Assembly: GCA_026705105.1 (NCBI GenBank)
Contig: JAPPBK010000354.1
Span: 1-6,304, forward strand
DNA: 6,304 bases
From: Chloroflexota bacterium
Lineage (GTDB): Bacteria > Chloroflexota > Dehalococcoidia > Bin125
Direction of reading: 5' to 3'
A program made the position numbers and the translations under genes. Positions 1 through 5,205 of this stretch are shown here, in pieces. A model generated the notes under the pieces. The model saw only the letters and a list, made by a program, of their open reading frames with translations, had not been told where the DNA came from and searched no databases. Each line of letters begins with the position of its first letter. Within the stretch, counting starts at the first letter, position 1.

Positions 1-304
1 GGTGCATGGTCTCCATCGAGGAGCCGCACTGGCGGTTGGAGTCGAAGGTGCAGACTGACTCGGGCAGGCCGGCCAGTCGCACGATGTGGTTGGCGCCGAT
101 GCCGGCGAGTTCGGCCACGCCGCCGACGCAACCCATGCCGACGTCCTCAATGTCGTGCGGGGAGAGCTGCGGGTAACGGCTCAGGAGCTCCTGCAACACC
201 TGGACGCCGACGGCGTCCATCCGGGTCGCCGTGAACGCGCCGCGTCCGCCTCGCGTGAAGGCGGAACGAGCGCCGTCAACGATGACGACATTCTGCATTT
301 CCAT
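1..304 (-). CDS. FadA-like acetyl-CoA acyltransferase (thiolase), N-terminal part
   Basis: This is the first 101 codons of a thiolase; the rest lies beyond the left edge. Thiolases cleave 3-ketoacyl-CoA with CoA in the last step of beta-oxidation, or run the reverse condensation, in the cytoplasm. Visible family features are the opening strand NVVIVDGARSAF (residues 5-16), a GCVGG turn near 58-62, GANHIVRLAGLP (70-81), and the nucleophile motif NRQCGSSME with the catalytic Cys at residue 93 (codon 26-28). The CGSSM form resembles FadA-type 3-ketoacyl-CoA thiolases more than the CSSGL form of many acetyl-CoA acetyltransferases. The start at 304 is chosen because GAGAGG (315-320) lies 10 bases upstream; an in-frame Met at 298 would be 16 bases away. 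The C-terminal His and Cys active-site residues are not visible, so substrate length and direction cannot be told. The next gene upstream on this strand is the binding protein, 186 bases away. Confidence 0.93.
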   Translation of the reverse strand, partial: MEMQNVVIVDGARSAFTRGGRGAFTATRMDAVGVQVLQELLSRYPQLSPHDIEDVGMGCVGGVAELAGIGANHIVRLAGLPESVCTFDSNRQCGSSMETMH

Positions 305-314
305 CGTTCAGTTT

Positions 315-320
315 CCTCTC
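315..320 (-). promoter_or_regulatory. Ribosome binding site of the thiolase gene
   Basis: On the minus strand this reads GAGAGG, a good Shine-Dalgarno match, ending 10 bases before the ATG at 304. It favours that start over the second in-frame ATG at 298. Confidence 0.6.
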
Positions 321-325
321 ACTGA

Positions 326-347
326 GGCGCCCAGTCAGCGGGGCGCC
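326..347 (-). promoter_or_regulatory. Hairpin in the thiolase leader
   Basis: GGCGCCC (326-332) pairs perfectly with GGGCGCC (341-347) around an 8-base loop. The hairpin lies just upstream of the thiolase Shine-Dalgarno. A weak -10-like TACACT on the minus strand (370-375) would place the transcript start near 362, so the hairpin could sit in the 5' leader. No T-run follows it on the minus strand, so it is not a standard terminator. It may be a modest structural feature or simply GC-rich chance pairing. Confidence 0.25.
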
Positions 348-401
348 CGGTTTCTGAAGGTCAATCGGCAGTGTAGCCGCTCACGCAACTTGCAGGTGCA
401 A

Positions 402-418
402 CGCCGACCGGATCGGCG
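402..418 (-). terminator. Weak candidate terminator after the binding-protein gene
   Basis: CGCCGA (402-407) pairs with TCGGCG (413-418) around a 5-base loop, 72 bases past the stop codon of the binding-protein gene. No clear T-tract follows on the minus strand, so intrinsic termination is doubtful. The remainder of the 305-490 gap shows only a short palindrome, TTGCAGGTGCAA, at 390-401. Confidence 0.2.
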
Positions 419-490
419 ACAACGAGTGAGCTGTCCAGTTCGAGCGGCCAAGGTTCAGGCCAGTCGTGGGATGGTCGCGGGCGGCTACCG

Positions 491-1636
491 CTAGTTGTCG
501 GAGCGCTCAACAACGCCCAACTGCTCGAGCAGCTCCGGATTCCCGCGCAGCACACGTTGCAGAATCTCGCCGGTCATGATTCGCGGACGAATCAAATGAA
601 CGGCCGGTCCAGTGACCGCACTGTTGCGGCTGACGTCGCTGGACGCCACCAGCGCGCCCTCGTTGGATTCCAGCAGCATGGTCGCGACCAGCGCCCGCGC
701 TTGAGCTTGTCCTGCCGGATTGACCAGGAACAGCACATCACCCGCGATCAGCGAACGTATGGTCAGTGCGCTACCCGCGGCCACGGCGCCCACGACCTGA
801 CCGTCAGCTGCCGCGACCGCCGACGCCACCAGGGCGTCGTTCAGAACCAGGATGGCTCCGGCGTTGTGTTCGCTCACCGACGCGGCGATGGCAACGGTCG
901 CTGCGGCCGTGTCAGTAAAGGATTCCGGCGACAGATCCAATCGCTGGACCTCGCCCTCGTATGCTGCAGCCAGACCGTCACAGCGTTGGGCCAGGCCGAC
1001 GTTCTCCGGCTCATGCACGACGCAGAGCACCGTCCCGCTGACTTCCGCCGCGTTGAACTGGATGCCGGCGTTCTCTCCGGCGGCCGTGTCGTTGAGCCCA
1101 ACGTGTTGTCGGCTACCCAGCGAACCGGCCAAATCGGCTCCGGAATTGAAGGTCATGAAGTATGCGCCGGATTCACTCGCCGCGTTGGCCGCGTCTCGCA
1201 GCTCTTCGGCGCCGGGAATGGTGGTGGCGATGAATGTGGCCCCGCGCGCAGCGCAGCCGCTAATCGCAGCCGCCTGGTTCTGAAGCTCAGGCTCGGCGTG
1301 GATCTCCAGGTTGGCGAGGCCGACACGGAGCGCCAATCGAGAGACCGTCGCGTCGAAGATGCGCCAGAACGGGTCGCCGGCAGCGCCGTGATGGACGATG
1401 CAGTTCAGAGCACCGATCGGCTCCGTCTCGACGCCGACGGCAGAAGAGACACGCCATTCACCGGTGGAGTCCGGCGACAGGAACCGATGCTGGGGCAGTT
1501 GTCGCTCACCCCAGCCGTCGGTCCCGTACTGCTGCACTGCGACCTCGACCTTACCGTCGTCGTGGCGAATCGCAGCGACCCGGACCTCGCTCTCCCCTTG
1601 CGCTGCCAGCGCGAGACCGGCAACGATGCCAATCAC
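491..1636 (-). CDS. Sugar-type periplasmic substrate-binding protein with an extra N-terminal domain
   Basis: This encodes 381 residues from the GTG at 1636, and probably more upstream. Residues 1-13 are the end of a hydrophobic signal segment with an ALA-AQ type cleavage site. Residues 18-70 form a small module (VRVAA, DGKVEVAVQQ, GWGERQLP, RF). From about residue 78 the protein is a type 1 periplasmic-binding fold of the sugar-binding (Peripla_BP_4) kind. It shows HHGAAGDPFW (82-91), FNSG (163-166), HVGLNDTAAGENAG (178-191), VVHEPENVGLAQRCDG (206-221) and, near the hinge return, LVNPAGQAQA (304-312). The expected role is capture of a small sugar-like ligand outside the membrane, for uptake or sensing. 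No ABC permease or ATPase gene is adjacent. There is no lipobox Cys, so it would be released or held by an uncleaved anchor. The frame stays open upstream to a TGA at 1745-1747 and codes a full signal peptide there, but it lacks any ATG, GTG or TTG. A CTG at 1678, 11 bases after AGGAG (1690-1694), would give 395 residues. The ligand is unknown. Confidence 0.85.
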   Translation of the reverse strand: MIGIVAGLALAAQGESEVRVAAIRHDDGKVEVAVQQYGTDGWGERQLPQHRFLSPDSTGEWRVSSAVGVETEPIGALNCIVHHGAAGDPFWRIFDATVSRLALRVGLANLEIHAEPELQNQAAAISGCAARGATFIATTIPGAEELRDAANAASESGAYFMTFNSGADLAGSLGSRQHVGLNDTAAGENAGIQFNAAEVSGTVLCVVHEPENVGLAQRCDGLAAAYEGEVQRLDLSPESFTDTAAATVAIAASVSEHNAGAILVLNDALVASAVAAADGQVVGAVAAGSALTIRSLIAGDVLFLVNPAGQAQARALVATMLLESNEGALVASSDVSRNSAVTGPAVHLIRPRIMTGEILQRVLRGNPELLEQLGVVERSDN

Positions 1637-1718
1637 TCCGACCAGCCCAAGACTGACGAATCGCCATCCGTTCCGCAGTGTTTCGCTCGCTCCTAGGCAA
1701 TCCAGTGTTGGCTTCGAG

Positions 1719-1748
1719 ATAACTCTGTTCTCGTCTGAGGACCGTCAA
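1719..1748 (-). promoter_or_regulatory. Candidate promoter of the binding-protein gene
   Basis: On the minus strand a -35-like TTGACG (1743-1748, five of six consensus bases) is followed after 18 bases by a weak -10-like AGTTAT (1719-1724). Transcription would begin near 1712, about 35 bases before the proposed CTG start at 1678. The -35 is good, but the -10 matches only three of six bases. Confidence 0.3.
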
Positions 1749-1802
1749 GAACAAGGATCGTACACGGTAGATCGGACGGGGTAGCTCACCGGCCGGCAAC
1801 TT

Positions 1803-1954
1803 GTCAGCCCGGGGATAACCGGGACGCCGGCGACCGAAACGATCACCTGGAGCATCTCGAGCAAGGCATTCCGCTTCGCTAAGGAGCCAAACGAACCGCG
1901 CCGGACCCGTGAGGGCCCGGCGCGGCGCTTGGTTCCTGCCCAGGCAGGAATGAC
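1803..1954. repeat. Possible dispersed palindromic element with hairpin ends
   Basis: The left end reads GTCAG then CCCGG-GGATAA-CCGGG (1809-1823). The right end, read inward on the opposite strand, starts GTCATTCCTGCC and folds as TTCCTGCC/GGCAGGAA (1933-1950). Both ends therefore present GTCA followed by a hairpin, in inverted orientation. Translated in one frame the right end gives VIPAWAG, the familiar accidental peptide of widespread GTCATTCC..GGAA type intergenic repeats. A further strong hairpin lies inside at 1896-1925. No coding capacity is apparent. Whether the ends belong to one element or to two separate repeats cannot be decided from a single copy. Confidence 0.4.
1896..1925 (-). 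terminator. GC-rich hairpin, candidate terminator of the amidohydrolase gene
   Basis: CCGCGCCGG (1896-1904) pairs with CCGGCGCGG (1917-1925). After one A/C mismatch, CCC pairs with GGG, closing a four-base loop (GTGA on the plus strand, 1909-1912). The hairpin lies about 47 bases beyond the amidohydrolase stop. On the minus strand it is followed by TTCGTTTGG, a poor but T-rich tract. It may be an intrinsic terminator, or the core of the palindromic element that encloses it. Confidence 0.4.
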
Positions 1955-1971
1955 GGATCGTGGCCCGGGTA

Positions 1972-3153
1972 CTACACCTCGAAGTCGTAGACCTTCATCG
2001 CGTTTCGCTGGAGGACGTTGAGCAGGTCTTCCTCGGGCAGGACGCTGAGGACTTCCTCGACGTGCTGCTTGGGGTTGCGGGCGATGCTGTTCGGTCCCGG
2101 CGACATCGAGGTCGGGTGCGGGAAGTCGGTCTCGAACATGAAGTTCTCGGAGCCGAACTGCTCGATCGCCTTGATCACCGAGTCTTCCTCGAACCAGAAG
2201 CAGCCGTAGCACTGTCGGCGGAAGTACTCGGAGGGGAGCAGGTCCATCTCGGGGTGCTCCTCGCGGCAACCGGAGTTGAGCCACTGCCAGTCCATCGCCT
2301 CGAGCAGGTAGGGGATCCAGCCGACGCCGGATTCGACCGAGACGAATTTCAGGTCGGGGAAGCGGTGGCACATGCCCCCGAGGATGATGTCGAGAATGGC
2401 ATTGGAGTTGTCGAGGAACAACTTGACCGTGATCTTGGCATACGCGGCCTGGCGTCCGTTGTCGACGTTCGCGTCGCGGACCTGGGTGAGGTCGCCTGAG
2501 CCAATGTGGAAGTTGACCGATAGTCCCATGTCCTGGGCCTGGTTCCAGAGCGGATCCCAGTGCGTATCGGTGATCCGGGGCAGGCCGAAGGTGTCGGGCT
2601 GGTTGGTCATCAGCACGCCCTTGTGGCCGCGGTCGTAAGCGCGCTGCATTTCGTCGACGCAGGCCTGCACGTCCCAGAAGGGCATGGCCATGATCGGGAT
2701 GAAGCGCGACGGTTCGACCGAGGTCCACTCGACGAGGAAGTCGTTGTAGGCGCGGACGCAGTCGAGGCGCAGTTCGTCGTCAGTGAGCTGCAGGAAGTTG
2801 CCCGAGCCGAAGCCGCCGACGTTGGGGTACACGACCTGGGCGTGCATGCCGTACTCGTCCATGCGCTGCAAACGCTCGTGGATTTCCCAGGAGCCGTGGT
2901 CGGCTTCCTTCAGGCTGGGCGGGTGATTCGGCGGCGGCGACTTCCAGCCGGCCATGGCGGCGCCGGCGGTGGGCATAAACTTCTTGCCGCCCATGACCCA
3001 GCGGTCCTCGTTGATCTCTGGGTCGAAAATCACGTGGGGCACGAGGTCGCCCCACTTTCTGGTCGAGATGCGATCCGTCCACAGCGTCTCCGGCTCGGAG
3101 ACGTGGGTGTCGGAATCGATCACCTTGATTCGGTCGCAGATCATCTCAGCCAT
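1972..3153 (-). CDS. Amidohydrolase-2 family metal-dependent hydrolase/decarboxylase (ACMSD-like)
   Basis: This is a complete gene of 393 residues. The family adopts a TIM-barrel with a bound divalent metal and acts in the cytoplasm on carboxylated aromatic or enol substrates, by C-C bond cleavage (decarboxylation) or hydrolysis. Visible landmarks are the N-terminal metal motif IDSDTHVSEP (residues 12-21, with D15 and H17), VNFHIGSGD with H216, CHRFPDLKFVSVESGVGW (262-279), and FETDFPHP with D343 (340-347), the usual late metal-binding or catalytic Asp. The first His of the classic HxH pair is Asp here (D-T-H), as in many relatives of this branch. ATG 3153 is preferred because AGGGA (3163-3167) ends 9 bases upstream; another in-frame ATG follows three codons later. 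No signal peptide is seen. The gene is divergent from the MFS exporter, across 135 bases, so the two could be co-regulated. The substrate cannot be read from the sequence. Confidence 0.92.
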   Translation of the reverse strand: MAEMICDRIKVIDSDTHVSEPETLWTDRISTRKWGDLVPHVIFDPEINEDRWVMGGKKFMPTAGAAMAGWKSPPPNHPPSLKEADHGSWEIHERLQRMDEYGMHAQVVYPNVGGFGSGNFLQLTDDELRLDCVRAYNDFLVEWTSVEPSRFIPIMAMPFWDVQACVDEMQRAYDRGHKGVLMTNQPDTFGLPRITDTHWDPLWNQAQDMGLSVNFHIGSGDLTQVRDANVDNGRQAAYAKITVKLFLDNSNAILDIILGGMCHRFPDLKFVSVESGVGWIPYLLEAMDWQWLNSGCREEHPEMDLLPSEYFRRQCYGCFWFEEDSVIKAIEQFGSENFMFETDFPHPTSMSPGPNSIARNPKQHVEEVLSVLPEEDLLNVLQRNAMKVYDFEV

Positions 3154-3226
3154 CGCAACAAGTCCCTTTCGCTGGCGAGATCGGAAGTGTCGTCAGGTTA
3201 GCACTGGCGGACGGCCGAGTGTGGCA

Positions 3227-3255
3227 TTGAATGAGGCCTGGAGCCTGCGTAGGCT
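3227..3255 (+). promoter_or_regulatory. Candidate promoter of the MFS gene in the divergent gap
   Basis: TTGAAT (3227-3232) and TAGGCT (3250-3255) are separated by 17 bases. The -35 matches four of six consensus bases and the -10 keeps the key TA...T positions. Transcription would begin near 3262, leaving a short leader before the ATG at 3289. The same 135-base gap (3154-3288) must also hold the amidohydrolase promoter, for which I see only a -10-like TAACCT on the minus strand (3195-3200) without a good -35. Confidence 0.3.
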
Positions 3256-3288
3256 GCACTTAGTTCGCGCACTCGAAACAACGTCTGC

Positions 3289-5205
3289 ATGGCATTGCGG
3301 CAATCTACGGCGGACGGTCCCACCGCTGACGAGCAGCGGCCGCTGGGCATCGACCTGCCGGTTCGGACCAAGCGGCTGATCATCATCGGTGCGATGCTCG
3401 GCATGTTCATGGCTGCGCTCGAACAGAGCGTGGTCAGTCCGGCGATGCCGCAGATCGTCTCGGACCTGGGCGGCCTGGAGCTGTACCCGTGGCTGGTGCA
3501 GTCGTTCATCATGGCCCAGGTCGTGACGATCCCGATCGCGGGCACGCTGAGCGACACCTTCGGGCGCAAGCCGGTCCTGCTGACGGGCATGACGGTCTTC
3601 CTGATCGGCTCGGCATTGTGCGGCTTTGCGCCGGGCATCTATGAGCTGATCGCGTTTCGGGCGGTGCAGGGCGTGGGCGCCGCGATCCTGATGACGGCGA
3701 CGTTCTCCGTGATCGGCGACCTCTATGCGCCTGCCGAGCGCGGCCGATTCATCGGGTTGTTCGGAGGCGTGTTTGCACTCAGCAGCCTGATCGGCGCGCC
3801 GCTGGGCGGAGTACTGACGGAGGCGCTCAACTGGCGTTGGGTCTTCTGGATCATGCTCTTCCTGGGCCCCGTGGTGCTGAGCGTCGTGGCGTTCAGGATG
3901 CCCTGGCTGCGGCCTCCGAAGCGAGAGTTCAAGATCGACGCGGTCGGCGTGCTGACGCTGTCGGTCACGCTGATCCCGGCGATGGTTGCCTTGAGCCTGG
4001 CCTCGCAGTGGGGTTGGCTTGCGCCGCAGACTCTGGCTCTGTTCATCGTCTCCGCGATTGGGCTGTTGATCTTCATCCGTGTCGAGCAGCGCGCAGAGCA
4101 GCCAATTGTGCCCCTGCAGTTGTTCAAGATTCAGACCATCGCGACGGCCGCCGTGGTCAACTTCTTCATCGGCGTCGGGATGATGGGTGTGTTCGTCTAC
4201 CTGCAGTTCTATCTGCAGGTGGGGATCGGCGTCGATGCGGCGACGGCGGGACTGGTGATGGGGCCGATGATCCTTGTCTCGGTCACGGGGTCGATCGTGT
4301 CCGGACAGATCATGTCGCGGACGGGTCGCTACAAGTACCTGGCGTTGACCGGCTCGCTGATGATGTTCGGTTCGATGTTGCTGCTCTCGACGATGACTCG
4401 GGAGACGACGATTCCCGGCGTCCTGGGTCGGATGTTCATGTTCGGGATCGGCATGGGGCTGATGATGCCGGTGATGTCGATTGCGTCGCAGAACGCGGCC
4501 CCGCAGAAGTTCCTGGGCATCGTCTCGGCGTTCAGTCAATTCTTCCAGCAGGTGGGCGGCGTGATCGGCATTGGCGTCGTCGGCGCGCTGTTCAACGCGC
4601 GGCTGGCGAACGGACTGATGGAGCGGTTGACTCCGGATCTGGTCGAGGTGATCGAGCCGGAGAAACTCGTCGATCCGATTTTCCGTGAATCGCTGGTGCA
4701 GGATCTGGGGCCCGAGGTCTGGGCGGTCGCCGAGCCGCAGGTACAGACGGCGGTGGCGGCGGCGATCACGGACAACTTCCTGCTCGCTGCGGCGATCGTG
4801 TTCATTTCGGTGCTGGCAATCCTGCGGATGCGGGAGATACCACTGCGCAGCGGCAACATGCCGCCGGGCGTGAACGTCGAACGCCCGGAAACGCCAGCGG
4901 GTCCGGTCGCAGAGTTGGTCTCGGAGCAGTCCAGAGTGATCGATTCTCCGATCCTGGAGCCGAAATCTCACGCCGCGGGAAACGGGCGGGCGGCACTGCT
5001 GGAGTTGCATGATCTGCAGCTACGCGGCCAAGCTGATCTGCAGCTGCGCGGCCAGGCGGCGTTGTTGTCCGAAGCTGACCCTGCTCCGGCACCCGTCGGG
5101 GCCGAACGACCAAGTGTGCGCCGGGTGATGATCGCGGGCGCAATGATCGGGGCCGGCGTCGGACTGGCGATGTCGCTGGTGTCGGCCAGGAATGGTCCGC
5201 GCTAG
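3289..5205 (+). CDS. MFS drug/metabolite exporter, DHA2 (EmrB/QacA-like) family, with C-terminal extension
   Basis: This codes 638 residues for a proton-coupled inner-membrane exporter. After a soluble start (1-28), 14 hydrophobic segments are seen, the first at about 29-50 and the last at about 493-513. The helix-1 motif LEQSVVSPAMPQI (44-56) replaces the common LDxTIVxxALP. Motif A is GTLSDTFGRKP (85-95), motif B RAVQGVGAA (124-132), and motif C lies around GAPLGGVL (169-176). A DHA2-typical FKIDAVG (214-220) precedes helix 7, and the long loop before the last helix (about 437-490) is also typical. The tail from about 515 is unusual: a Pro/Glu-rich linker, the tandem DLQLRGQA repeat (575-590), and a Gly-rich hydrophobic stretch at 613-633. 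ATG 3289 is the only start in frame, since a TAG lies 13 codons upstream with no alternative between; no strong Shine-Dalgarno is seen. The gene diverges from the amidohydrolase, and its stop overlaps that of the convergent aminotransferase. Substrates are unknown. Confidence 0.93.
   Translation: MALRQSTADGPTADEQRPLGIDLPVRTKRLIIIGAMLGMFMAALEQSVVSPAMPQIVSDLGGLELYPWLVQSFIMAQVVTIPIAGTLSDTFGRKPVLLTGMTVFLIGSALCGFAPGIYELIAFRAVQGVGAAILMTATFSVIGDLYAPAERGRFIGLFGGVFALSSLIGAPLGGVLTEALNWRWVFWIMLFLGPVVLSVVAFRMPWLRPPKREFKIDAVGVLTLSVTLIPAMVALSLASQWGWLAPQTLALFIVSAIGLLIFIRVEQRAEQPIVPLQLFKIQTIATAAVVNFFIGVGMMGVFVYLQFYLQVGIGVDAATAGLVMGPMILVSVTGSIVSGQIMSRTGRYKYLALTGSLMMFGSMLLLSTMTRETTIPGVLGRMFMFGIGMGLMMPVMSIASQNAAPQKFLGIVSAFSQFFQQVGGVIGIGVVGALFNARLANGLMERLTPDLVEVIEPEKLVDPIFRESLVQDLGPEVWAVAEPQVQTAVAAAITDNFLLAAAIVFISVLAILRMREIPLRSGNMPPGVNVERPETPAGPVAELVSEQSRVIDSPILEPKSHAAGNGRAALLELHDLQLRGQADLQLRGQAALLSEADPAPAPVGAERPSVRRVMIAGAMIGAGVGLAMSLVSARNGPR
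5011..5058 (+). repeat. 24-bp tandem repeat inside the MFS gene
   Basis: Two adjacent 24-base units (5011-5034 and 5035-5058) each encode DLQLRGQA. They differ at three bases, all third codon positions and all synonymous (CTA/CTG, CAA/CAG, GCT/GCG). The repeat lies in the C-terminal tail, outside the conserved transporter core. Confidence 0.9.

Noticed and set aside
557..1696. A 379-codon plus-strand frame opposite the binding-protein gene
   Set aside because: It is Arg/Gly-rich without motifs, while the minus strand carries clear periplasmic-binding signatures.
1745..2728. A 327-codon minus-strand frame overlapping the amidohydrolase gene
   Set aside because: It is an out-of-frame reading of the amidohydrolase that continues into the palindromic intergenic DNA; its Pro/Arg-rich content fits no family.
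3193..5010. A 605-codon open frame on the minus strand, antisense to the MFS gene
   Set aside because: It is dominated by Arg, His, Gln and Asp with no recognisable domain, and lies opposite a gene with clear MFS motifs. Long antisense frames are usual in GC-rich genes.
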